A DNA stretch of 14,216 bases. It comes from an uncultured Alphaproteobacteria bacterium (GTDB lineage Bacteria > Pseudomonadota > Alphaproteobacteria > Micavibrionales > Micavibrionaceae). The stretch's first letter is position 1, and each line of letters starts with the position of its first letter. The position numbers were made by a program, and so were the translations under genes. The notes under the pieces were generated by a model, which searched no databases, was not told the DNA's origin, and worked only from the letters and a program-made list of their open reading frames with translations. This document shows positions 1-6,932 of the stretch, piece by piece. The stretch is taken from contig CAKZKV010000055.1 of assembly GCA_937124505.1 (NCBI GenBank), positions 1-14,216 of the forward strand. Direction: 5' to 3'.

Positions 1-799
1 TGGCAGGAATACCCCCGGCAATATAAACGCCGCCAAAGGCCCCGATGGAAAGCGCCAGATTTCCGGCAACCGAACCCAGAAAGCGGCACATTTTATCCAG
101 AGTTTCCTCGCAAATCGGGCATGTTTTATTCATGGCGGCTTCGCTGATTTCCGCAGGAGTCCTGTCCGGCAAATCTTCATGGCCATCCAGAATGCGGATT
201 GCGTTGTAAATATTGACCAGACCTTTCCCGGAACAAACACGCTCAGCGGAGACATGTCTGTATTTGTAACGAAGGGTCCGAAACAGGTCGAATTCCCTCT
301 GCGTTTTGGCGGGCATGGTAATGTGGCCGCCCTCTGCCGGGAGGGAGATATATTTTCCGTTTCCGGCATAGACGAGGGAGGCGACCCCCAGACCTGTTCC
401 CGGCCCCAAAACAGCCGCAGGTTTTGTTTTGTCGCCTTCGCCGCCACCGATCTTTGTGATATATTTATCTTCCAGATGGGGAAGGGCGAGGGCGATTGCC
501 TCAAAGTCATTCATCAAATGTAACGTTTCAAAGGCAAGTGCCTGTCGTGTTTCTTCGACCGAGAATTTCCAGTGATTGTTCGTGACTTCAAACCAGTCGC
601 CCGTGACCGGGCCGGCAATTGCAAAAGAGCCGGTTTTCGGCATTTGCTTCGGCTTGACCTGATCAAGGTAAAATTTTGCTGCATCCGCAATCGTTGGATG
701 ATCCTCACATTGTAAAACCTGAATATCGTAAATGCCGTCTTTGTCTGCCAGAGCAAAGCGGGCATTCGTGCCACCAATATCTGCAATAAGTCCGATCAT
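1..799 (-). CDS. glk: Glucokinase, Glk family, C-terminus cut by window edge
   Basis: Phosphorylates free glucose to glucose-6-phosphate with ATP in the cytoplasm. The reverse strand reads 266 codons without a stop from ATG 799-797 to the window edge; proteobacterial Glk is about 320 aa, so roughly 55 residues are missing. Visible motifs are the N-terminal phosphate loop (LIADIGGTNARFAL, residues 4-17), the sugar-binding and catalytic-base segment LMNDFEA (95-101, likely base D98), GPGTGLG (132-138), EGGHI (156-160), ERVCSGKGLVNIYNAI (186-201) and GNLALSIGAFGGVYIAGGI (246-264). It lacks the ROK zinc signature, so it belongs to the E. coli-type Glk group. The start lies 5 bases after the stop of the sugar kinase gene, without a clear Shine-Dalgarno, suggesting translational coupling. 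It fits the neighbouring glucosidases, whose product is glucose. Confidence 0.93.
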   Translation of the reverse strand, partial: MIGLIADIGGTNARFALADKDGIYDIQVLQCEDHPTIADAAKFYLDQVKPKQMPKTGSFAIAGPVTGDWFEVTNNHWKFSVEETRQALAFETLHLMNDFEAIALALPHLEDKYITKIGGGEGDKTKPAAVLGPGTGLGVASLVYAGNGKYISLPAEGGHITMPAKTQREFDLFRTLRYKYRHVSAERVCSGKGLVNIYNAIRILDGHEDLPDRTPAEISEAAMNKTCPICEETLDKMCRFLGSVAGNLALSIGAFGGVYIAGGIPA

Positions 800-804
800 G
801 TGTG

Positions 805-1746
805 TTATGCTGCTGCGTTAATGTTTCTTTGATTGATTTTTATTTGCGGCAACAGCTTTGCAACTTCTTCCTGAGAGGGAAGCGCGGTCATCGCCCCTAC
901 TTTTGTGCAGGCCAGACAGCTTGCAACTGCAGCAATACGCAGAGCATCTTTTACTGATTTGTCCTGATCAATCGCCGCGCAGAAATAGCCGGAAAAGGCA
1001 TCTCCCGCGCCGATTGTATCAATGGCATTGATGGACAGTGTGCCAACTTCAAATTCCCCTTCCGCACAGTAACAGATAGATCCGTCCTGCCCCAATGTGA
1101 TGATCGTGGCCAGTTCATAGGTGTCATAGAGGTACTTTGCGAAAGCCCATTTATCGGCTGAGTCTGCGCCGATCGCGTTTGCCAGTGACTCAGCTTCGTA
1201 TTCATTGAGAATAATATAGTCCAGCTGATGCAGCATGCTTTCGGGAATTTCCTTGGCCGGGGCCAGATTCATAACGGCGCGACCGCCCCTGTCTTTGGCC
1301 CGTGTCAGCAATTTTGCAATTTCTTCGACGCACAACTCACGTTGTAGAAGCAAAATAGTGTCCGGTGTCAGAAGGTCATCCGGAATCGTGTCCTGTTTGG
1401 CGTATCTGTTCGCGCCCTGGGACACCACCACGCGGTGCGTGCCGTCATTTTCATCAACAAAAATTGTGGCAAGACCGGAATGCTCGTCTTCCAACATTTC
1501 AACGCCGGAGACGTCAATCCCCTCTTCCTGGAGGTTATCACGCATTTTATGGCCGTGATCGTCATTACCCAAAGCGCCAAAAAAGCGAACTTTCGAGCCT
1601 GCCTTGGCGGCGGCAACGGCCTGATTGGCACCTTTACCGCCGGGGCGTTCCTCATGCTCTCCCAGATGCACGGCCTGATCCTTGTCCGGGAAGTTGGCCA
1701 TGTGAAAGAATAAATCGTAAATATTCGATCCAAATAAAATAATCAT
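805..1746 (-). CDS. PfkB/ribokinase-family carbohydrate kinase
   Basis: ATP-dependent cytosolic sugar kinase of the PfkB fold, 313 aa, a normal length. The N-terminal substrate motif GGKGAN is at 36-41 and the C-terminal ATP/anion-hole motif DTIGAGDAFSG at 243-253, with D249 as the expected catalytic base. NLAPA (160-164) and NEYEAESL (181-188) match the ribokinase layout (NPAPA and NETEAE in RbsK). The exact sugar cannot be read from sequence: ribokinase is the nearest guess, but fructokinase or another PfkB activity is possible. AAGGG lies about 5 bases before ATG 1746. The gene follows the 162-aa orphan by 45 bases and precedes glk by 5, so the three are probably one transcript. No ribose transporter or mutarotase gene is in view. 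Confidence 0.88.
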   Translation of the reverse strand: MIILFGSNIYDLFFHMANFPDKDQAVHLGEHEERPGGKGANQAVAAAKAGSKVRFFGALGNDDHGHKMRDNLQEEGIDVSGVEMLEDEHSGLATIFVDENDGTHRVVVSQGANRYAKQDTIPDDLLTPDTILLLQRELCVEEIAKLLTRAKDRGGRAVMNLAPAKEIPESMLHQLDYIILNEYEAESLANAIGADSADKWAFAKYLYDTYELATIITLGQDGSICYCAEGEFEVGTLSINAIDTIGAGDAFSGYFCAAIDQDKSVKDALRIAAVASCLACTKVGAMTALPSQEEVAKLLPQIKINQRNINAAA

Positions 1747-1791
1747 AGGCCCTTATTAGAGATATTTCCAGCAAGGAGTCAAATAAAAGTT

Positions 1792-2280
1792 CTATGCCAT
1801 GGCTGGAGCCAGTTCAGCATTTTGATGTTCTTCTTGTTGTGGAAGAAACTGTTCTAAAAGATGTCCTTCTTCCAACTCGGTATTGGCTTCTTCTACAAGT
1901 GTTGCAGATTCTGTTGTTGCAGGAGAGGGCTCTGCTGTTATGATGGAAAGCATGTCTTCAAGAGAAGGTTTATCCACCTGCGCGTTACCAAGATGCGCCC
2001 CTACATTTTCGATAAAATCTTGAATGCCGGTTTTTGACAGGTTCCAGACGTTGCGATTCGGATCAAAAAACTGCCGTTGTGCGGCCTGAAAGATTTCACT
2101 GACCCGCACTTCGTCATAGCGGCCTATTTCCAGACGCCTGGGTGAAATTTTTTCCTCAGGGAGTTGCACAGTTTCATCGGGGCTTTGAATACCTTGCACA
2201 TGTGCAGCATATTTATAAGCATTCGTCAGGAGCGCAGTTGCAGCCAGTTGGTTCTTGATGTCATCTCTTGTTTTTGTCAT
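1792..2280 (-). CDS. Hypothetical protein, 162 aa, acidic C-terminal tail
   Basis: I do not recognise this family. The protein has no signal peptide, membrane segment or cysteine, so it is probably cytoplasmic. Residues 1-60 look helical and mixed in charge. Residues about 60-110 carry a basic/aromatic stretch (RQFFDPNRNVW). From about residue 110 the chain is rich in Glu, Gln, Ala, Ser and Thr and looks disordered. The start at 2280 has no clear Shine-Dalgarno upstream; the preceding bases are A-rich. It is the first gene of the leftward group ending in the sugar kinase and glk, and it faces the promoter region of the glucosidase genes across a 184-base gap. A role in that regulation is only a guess from position. 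The long open frame with plausible codon use supports a real gene. Confidence 0.6.
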   Translation of the reverse strand: MTKTRDDIKNQLAATALLTNAYKYAAHVQGIQSPDETVQLPEEKISPRRLEIGRYDEVRVSEIFQAAQRQFFDPNRNVWNLSKTGIQDFIENVGAHLGNAQVDKPSLEDMLSIITAEPSPATTESATLVEEANTELEEGHLLEQFLPQQEEHQNAELAPAMA

Positions 2281-2345
2281 GGTTTTTAGTTTCTATAATT
2301 TGTTTTTCTTGAAAAAGTTTTACCACAACTAAAACACAATAGAGC

Positions 2346-2400
2346 ATGCGAAAAACGCATACCTAAAAGGTATGAGAAAAATGCATGACGGATATGCGTA
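2346..2400. repeat. Cluster of short inverted repeats in the divergent gap
   Basis: Two overlapping perfect palindromes lie side by side: ATGCG-AAAAA-CGCAT (2346-2360) and CATACC-TAAAA-GGTATG (2358-2374). A further TATGCGT at 2393-2399 is the inverse of ACGCATA at 2355-2361. They sit between the divergent orphan gene and the first glucosidase, 55-80 bases upstream of the promoter. Position and symmetry fit operator sites for a dimeric sugar-responsive repressor or activator, but no regulator gene is in the window and I cannot match them to a known consensus. Confidence 0.4.
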
Positions 2401-2428
2401 TTGCGAAATTCGTTTACTGTTTTTTTAT

Positions 2429-2457
2429 TTGAAATCACTTTTGAGGAAGATTATATT
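2429..2457 (+). promoter_or_regulatory. Predicted sigma70 promoter of the glucosidase pair
   Basis: TTGAAA (2429-2434), a 17-base spacer and TATATT (2452-2457) each match the -35 and -10 consensus at five of six positions. Only seven bases separate the -10 box from ATG 2465, so transcription would begin at or next to the start codon and the mRNA would be leaderless. GAGGAAG (2443-2449) lies inside the spacer and is too far from the ATG (15 bases) to be a normal Shine-Dalgarno. Confidence 0.55.
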
Positions 2458-2464
2458 CCTGCGA

Positions 2465-4099
2465 ATGACGAAAAATAATGAATGGTGGCGCGGTTGCGTC
2501 ATGTATCAGGTTTACCCACGCAGTTATTGTGATGCAAACGGGGATGGTATTGGTGATTTGAGGGGTATTATTTCGAAGCTGGACTATATTGCGTCCCTGG
2601 GCGTCGATGCGGTCTGGATTTCCCCCTTCTTTAAATCGCCGATGAAAGATTTTGGCTATGACGTGTCGGATTACCGGGACGTTGATCCTATTTTTGGTTC
2701 CATACAGGATTTTCTGGAACTTTTGAAAGAAGCACACAGGCTTGGTCTGAAAATCCTGATAGATCAGGTCTGGTCGCATACATCCGACCAGCACCGCTGG
2801 TTCAAGGACAGTCGCCAGTGCCGCAGTAACCACATGGCGGACTGGTATATCTGGGCGGACCCGCAACCGGATGGCACGCCGCCAAATAACTGGATGTCCT
2901 ATCAGGTAGGCCCGGCCTGGACGTGGGATGGACGAAGACGTCAATATTATCTGCATCACTATATTCCTGAACAGCCGGCCTTAAATTTGCGCAATCCCAA
3001 TGTCAGACAGGAAATAAAAAATACAGCCGCTTTCTGGCTGGATCTGGGGGTTGATGGATTCCGTGTCGATGCGCTGCACACACATATCTATGATAAGGAC
3101 TTGCGCTCAAATCCTGCGCGTGCAGGAAATAATTTCAATAATTCCAGAGATGTTCCGGATTCCAATCCAATGTCGTTTCAAGACCGGATCTATACCGTTA
3201 ATACGCCGGAAAACATCGTGTGGGTAGAGGAAATAAGGGAGCATATTAATAAATGGGAAGGACGGTGTCTGTTAGCCGAAGTTGGTGGTGATAATACAGA
3301 AAAAGATGCTGTAGATTACTGCCAGACGGACAAGCGCATGCACATGGCCTATTCCTATGGTCTTGTTAAATCAGATATGAGCAAAAAATGTCTGACCAAG
3401 ACAATTGGCAAGGTTGAAGAGATTATTGATGATGGCTGGATGTGCTGGTCTATCGGGAACCATGACATCAAGCGTGTTCTTAACCGGGTCAATCCTCATT
3501 ATGCGGATAAAGCCGCACTGGCCAAATATCTGATGGCTTTATTGTTGTCCCTGCGCGGGACACCTTGTATCTATCAGGGAGAAGAGCTTGGCCTGCCGCA
3601 AGCAGAATTGGCGTTCGAGGATCTTGTGAATCCGTTTGATATCTCCCTTTATCCCGACCATATGGGATCCGATGGCGCGAGAACACCGATGCCATGGATG
3701 AAAACCGCGCCGAATGCCGGTTTCAGTAATACAACACATAAAACATGGCTGCCCATTCCGCCGGGGCATGTTGCCTTGGCAGCGGATCGTCAGGAAAAAG
3801 ATGAACAATCCATCCTGAATGAATACAAAAGATTTATTGCCTGGAGAAAGGGGCAGGACATCTTGCTGACAGGAGCATTTGAATTTGTTGAAGCAGACGG
3901 CGACATACTTGCCTATATGAGAAGTCTGGACGATAAGAAAATGCTATGCGTTTTTAATACGTCGGATAGTCCGGCAAGCTGGAATTATGACGTTGATGGG
4001 CTTGAAGCCATGGAAGAAGTCAACCATAATGCTTCCTATGATGGAAAGGGATTTGAACTGGCACCTTACGGGTATGGATTCTTCCGTCTGACGAAATAG
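2465..4099 (+). CDS. GH13 alpha-glucosidase, first paralogue (Ala after nucleophile)
   Basis: Exo-acting glycoside hydrolase releasing glucose from short alpha-glucosides by a retaining mechanism; 544 aa, normal for GH13 oligoglucosidases. The start MTKNNEWWRG was chosen because it aligns with MSNEWWRG of the next gene; the frame is open further upstream, but that extension has no homology. Catalytic residues are nucleophile D202 (GFRVDAL), acid/base E272 (LLAEVGGD) and transition-state stabiliser D334 (IGNHD). Region I reads DQVWSHTSDQH, as in proteobacterial GH13_23-type enzymes rather than Bacillus oligo-1,6-glucosidases. A203 follows the nucleophile, a residue associated with alpha-1,4 preference. 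No signal peptide, so cytoplasmic. It lies 20 bases before its paralogue. Trehalose synthase is less likely given length and motifs. Exact substrate unknown. Confidence 0.92.
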   Translation: MTKNNEWWRGCVMYQVYPRSYCDANGDGIGDLRGIISKLDYIASLGVDAVWISPFFKSPMKDFGYDVSDYRDVDPIFGSIQDFLELLKEAHRLGLKILIDQVWSHTSDQHRWFKDSRQCRSNHMADWYIWADPQPDGTPPNNWMSYQVGPAWTWDGRRRQYYLHHYIPEQPALNLRNPNVRQEIKNTAAFWLDLGVDGFRVDALHTHIYDKDLRSNPARAGNNFNNSRDVPDSNPMSFQDRIYTVNTPENIVWVEEIREHINKWEGRCLLAEVGGDNTEKDAVDYCQTDKRMHMAYSYGLVKSDMSKKCLTKTIGKVEEIIDDGWMCWSIGNHDIKRVLNRVNPHYADKAALAKYLMALLLSLRGTPCIYQGEELGLPQAELAFEDLVNPFDISLYPDHMGSDGARTPMPWMKTAPNAGFSNTTHKTWLPIPPGHVALAADRQEKDEQSILNEYKRFIAWRKGQDILLTGAFEFVEADGDILAYMRSLDDKKMLCVFNTSDSPASWNYDVDGLEAMEEVNHNASYDGKGFELAPYGYGFFRLTK

Positions 4100-4107
4100 C
4101 CTTAAAG

Positions 4108-4114
4108 AAGGGGG
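4108..4114 (+). promoter_or_regulatory. Shine-Dalgarno of the second glucosidase
   Basis: AAGGGGG five bases before ATG 4120 is a strong purine-rich ribosome site. It contrasts with the first paralogue, which has no properly spaced site, and it fixes the start of the second gene. Confidence 0.7.
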
Positions 4115-4119
4115 AATAC

Positions 4120-5742
4120 ATGAGCAATGAATGGTGGCGCGGCTGTGTCGTATATCAGGTTTATATTCGCAGTTATTGTGATGCAAACGGAGACGGCGTA
4201 GGTGATTTGAGAGGGGTGATCTCTAAACTGGATTATATTGCCTCTCTGGGCGTGGAAGTAATCTGGATTACCCCGTTTTTCAAATCACCGATGAAAGATT
4301 TCGGCTATGACGTCTCGGATTATCGCGCCGTAGATCCTTTATTTGGCGGCACACAGGATTTCAAAGACTTGCTGGATCGGGCGCATGCCTTGGGATTGAA
4401 GGTTTTAATTGATCAGGTGTGGGCGCACACATCGGATCAACACCGCTGGTTTCGTAATAGCCGCCAGAGCCGCGATTCTCATATGGCGGACTGGTATGTC
4501 TGGGCTGACCCCAGGGAAGATGGCACGCCTCCCAATAACTGGATCGGACAATTTGGCGGCCCGGCATGGACATGGGATGCGCGGCGGGAGCAATATTATC
4601 TGCATCACTTCCTGCCGTCCCAACCTAATCTAAACTATCATAATCCGGATGTTCGTCAGGAAATCAAAAATACGGCTTCTTACTGGCTTGATATGGGCGT
4701 GGACGGGTTCCGCCTTGATGTGGCACATACCTATATGTGCGACAAGGAACTGCGTTCCAACCCGCAAAGAAATGCGGACGAACCCTGGCCAAGCGATATC
4801 CCGCATTCCCATCCGCTCGGCCATCAAAAACGTATCTACAGTGTCGATACGGAAGCAAACATCTCCTTGATTGAGGAGATTCGCGCACATGTCAACCAAT
4901 GGGAAGATCGGTGTCTGCTGGCCGAAGTTGGTGGTGACGATCCAGAGAAAGAAGCCACAACATACGTGAAGACGGATAAGCGCTTTAATATGGCGTACTG
5001 TTTTGGTCTGATCGGATCAAGTATGGCTCGTGACGATATTGTCAATACGGTTGAAAAAGTCGAAAATCTGGTTGAAGACGGCTGGATGTGCTGGTCCATC
5101 GGGAACCATGATATCAAGCGGGTGATTAGCCGGGTGAGCCCGCATTACAGGGACAAAAAAGGCCTGGCCAGATATCTGATGGCTCTGGGACTCTCTTTAA
5201 GAGGTAGTTTCTGTATCTATCAGGGCGAAGAATTGGGGCTGCCGCAGGCAGAGCTGGGCTTTGAGGATCTTGTTGACCCTTATGATATAGCGCTGTATCC
5301 GGAGCATGTGGGACGTGACGGATGCCGAACACCGATCCCATGGATGAAAACTGCTCCAAATGCCGGTTTTAGCAATACAACAGATAAAACATGGCTGCCG
5401 ATTCCAACGGAACATGTCGGTCTGGCAGTGGATCGTCAGGAAAAAGACAAGGCCTCTACTTTGAATGCTTATCGCCAGTTTATTGCCTGGCGCAAAACGT
5501 CTCCGGCGATGCGTTACGGCGATTTCCGTTTTCTGGACTCAGAAGGCGATGTGATTGCCTTCCTGAGAGAACAGGGCGATGAAAAAATCCTCTGTGTTTT
5601 CAATACGTCAGATAAAGAGGAACGCTGGGCGTATGAAGGGGAAACTTCTTTTGACGCCTTTAAGGAGATTAATCACAATATAGATGTGCAGGGCCACAAC
5701 ATATCTCTTAAACCTTATGGCTATGGGTTTTTCAGGGTATAG
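4120..5742 (+). CDS. GH13 alpha-glucosidase, second paralogue (Val after nucleophile)
   Basis: Cytoplasmic GH13 hydrolase of 540 aa, clearly a tandem duplicate of the preceding gene: long identical blocks include SYCDANGDG, FFKSPMKDFGYDVSDYR, GWMCWSIGNHDIKR and IYQGEELGLPQAEL. The catalytic triad is nucleophile D200 (GFRLDVA), acid/base E269 (LLAEVGGD) and stabiliser D331 (GNHD). Region I is DQVWAHTSDQH. The residue after the nucleophile is V201, where the first paralogue has Ala; in GH13 oligoglucosidases Val here is typical of alpha-1,6-acting enzymes and Ala or Thr of alpha-1,4-acting ones. I infer that the pair splits linkage specificity. The ATG has a good Shine-Dalgarno. Co-transcription with the first paralogue is likely, with a 20-base gap. 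A hairpin spans its stop codon. Confidence 0.92.
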   Translation: MSNEWWRGCVVYQVYIRSYCDANGDGVGDLRGVISKLDYIASLGVEVIWITPFFKSPMKDFGYDVSDYRAVDPLFGGTQDFKDLLDRAHALGLKVLIDQVWAHTSDQHRWFRNSRQSRDSHMADWYVWADPREDGTPPNNWIGQFGGPAWTWDARREQYYLHHFLPSQPNLNYHNPDVRQEIKNTASYWLDMGVDGFRLDVAHTYMCDKELRSNPQRNADEPWPSDIPHSHPLGHQKRIYSVDTEANISLIEEIRAHVNQWEDRCLLAEVGGDDPEKEATTYVKTDKRFNMAYCFGLIGSSMARDDIVNTVEKVENLVEDGWMCWSIGNHDIKRVISRVSPHYRDKKGLARYLMALGLSLRGSFCIYQGEELGLPQAELGFEDLVDPYDIALYPEHVGRDGCRTPIPWMKTAPNAGFSNTTDKTWLPIPTEHVGLAVDRQEKDKASTLNAYRQFIAWRKTSPAMRYGDFRFLDSEGDVIAFLREQGDEKILCVFNTSDKEERWAYEGETSFDAFKEINHNIDVQGHNISLKPYGYGFFRV

Positions 5743-5750
5743 GCCCTGAA
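5731..5750. terminator. Hairpin across the glucosidase stop codon, possible terminator
   Basis: TTCAGGG (5731-5737) and CCCTGAA (5744-5750) form a perfect 7-bp stem with a TATAGG loop; a flanking T-A pair makes it 8 bp. The stop TAG 5740-5742 lies in the loop. It sits in the 25-base gap between the convergent glucosidase and hdaA genes. Neither strand has a U-run after the stem, so intrinsic termination would be weak. Confidence 0.35.
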
Positions 5751-5767
5751 AGCTGAAAGGGTCTGGA

Positions 5768-6397
5768 TTATTCTTCTGCGTTTGCAGATTCTTTTAAAAT
5801 ATCCGAGATCAGGGGGATTGTAATCCCCTTCCGTCCGGCCAGAGAACGGCTATCGGCACGGGTCACCAGATCACGCGCCGCATGGTAGCTGCGTTCAATG
5901 CGCGGCAGGATATAATTCAGGACATCTTCTTCGAGAGAGAGCTGGCGGTCATGGAACAGTTTCACCAACATGGCGGCGATCAGACTGTCATCAGGCGGGG
6001 CAATGCCCACCGCCGGCGCGGCCTTCAGACGTGACGCCAGATCGGGCAGGACAAAGGGCCAGTCGTTCGGGGGGGACAACGCTGTGATCAGGAGGCTTTT
6101 TCTGTCTTCTCTGGCGATATTATACAGGTGAAACAGCTCTTCTTCACGCTCCGGATTGCCAATCCAGTTTTCAATATCATCTATTAACCTCTGACGGCTT
6201 TTGGTTTGCCAGACATCCCCCAGATGGGTCTTCCCGGAAGCGGGCGGGCCGTATAAAATCAGCGCAGGGGCAGGCCAGTCCGGCCATCGGTCGATCCATG
6301 CGACGGCCTCCCGGTTGCTATCGGCAATCATGAAATCCTCCCGCCCCATGGCGTTACGGTGGCCAAGATCCAGAGGAATTTGCTGTGGTTTAGTCAT
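5768..6397 (-). CDS. hdaA: HdaA, DnaA-related regulator of replication initiation
   Basis: Alphaproteobacterial Hda homologue of 209 aa. With the DNA-loaded beta clamp it promotes DnaA-ATP hydrolysis (RIDA), limiting re-initiation. The start at 6397 gives MTKPQQIPLDLGHR, placing a clamp-binding motif (QQIPLDL, 5-11) at the N-terminus as in Hda proteins; the frame extends 15 codons upstream, but this would only overlap the previous gene. The P-loop GPPASGKTHL is at 50-59 and a Walker B-like LIDDIENW at 71-78. LASRLKAA further on corresponds to the AAA+ arginine region. There is no DnaA DNA-binding domain, as expected. ATG 6397 overlaps the stop of the upstream phosphoesterase gene by 8 bases, implying coupled translation. 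It is the last gene of its operon. Confidence 0.9.
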   Translation of the reverse strand: MTKPQQIPLDLGHRNAMGREDFMIADSNREAVAWIDRWPDWPAPALILYGPPASGKTHLGDVWQTKSRQRLIDDIENWIGNPEREEELFHLYNIAREDRKSLLITALSPPNDWPFVLPDLASRLKAAPAVGIAPPDDSLIAAMLVKLFHDRQLSLEEDVLNYILPRIERSYHAARDLVTRADSRSLAGRKGITIPLISDILKESANAEE

Positions 6398-6932
6398 TGA
6401 AGCGATATCCCAGAAGTTGTCCGAGTTCATCAGACGGGCCATAAATGGCTTTTGTTACAAAAGTTCCCTCTATGAATTTTTCAGGTATCTCAAAAGACGG
6501 AATTGGCGTCCCCGTTTTCAGGCGGGCAATGGTGACGTGTGGATAATATGCCTCCAAGCTGGGGTTCAGCGGTTCCAGCCCGATTGATTTGACGTAGCCG
6601 TCCATTTCTTTTTGTAATGACATTAAGGCATCGCTTTTATGAACCGAAAAATGACACCACATGACCCCGGGACTGCGAAAGCTGATATCAAAATTATCAA
6701 GTGTGATTCCAATTTCAAAGGAACGTTCTGATAACCAGTTAAGAATATCCTGCTTCCGTTCTTTATCTGTAATGTGCAGTTGTGCCAGAGTGACATGCGG
6801 AAAGATATTTGGGCCAAGACAGTAACCATAGGCACTGCTCTGAAAACTGGTTTGCGCGATGTTTTCAAAGATAGTGGCGGCAGAAGGCTCAAATGTTAAA
6901 CAAATATTTGAATTTGGTTTTATATCACTCAT
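6390..6932 (-). CDS. 2H phosphoesterase (2'-5' RNA ligase / cyclic phosphodiesterase family)
   Basis: 180 aa with the two HxT motifs that define the 2H superfamily: HVT at 46-48 (FPHVTLAQL) and HVT at 132-134 (YPHVTIARL). Family members open 2',3'-cyclic phosphates or make and break 2'-5' RNA bonds; the natural substrate here is unknown. I chose ATG 6932, preceded by CAGGGG, because the longer frame from 7004 would run through the end of the AI-2E gene without homology. From this start it overlaps the AI-2E gene by 8 bases and hdaA by 8 bases, both typical of coupled translation. No signal peptide or membrane segment. Its place between the AI-2E gene and hdaA is unusual as far as I recall. 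It is not close to the canonical ThpR/LigT in overall sequence, so the product name should stay generic. Confidence 0.82.
   Translation of the reverse strand: MSDIKPNSNICLTFEPSAATIFENIAQTSFQSSAYGYCLGPNIFPHVTLAQLHITDKERKQDILNWLSERSFEIGITLDNFDISFRSPGVMWCHFSVHKSDALMSLQKEMDGYVKSIGLEPLNPSLEAYYPHVTIARLKTGTPIPSFEIPEKFIEGTFVTKAIYGPSDELGQLLGYRFND

Noticed and set aside
2372..2464. Upstream in-frame extension of the first glucosidase (31 extra residues)
   Set aside because: The ATG at 2372 lies inside a palindrome and has no ribosome site. The extra residues have no match in the paralogue, whose start aligns with 2465, and the region carries the predicted promoter.
2465..5742. Trehalose synthase or amylosucrase as the product of the GH13 genes
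   Set aside because: About 540 aa with region I DQVW.HTSDQH and the GNHDIKR region IV fit the GH13_23-like alpha-glucosidases better; no C-terminal kinase-like or long N-terminal domain is present.
6398..6442. Longer start for HdaA at 6442
   Set aside because: The clamp-binding motif normally lies at the extreme N-terminus, which fits ATG 6397.
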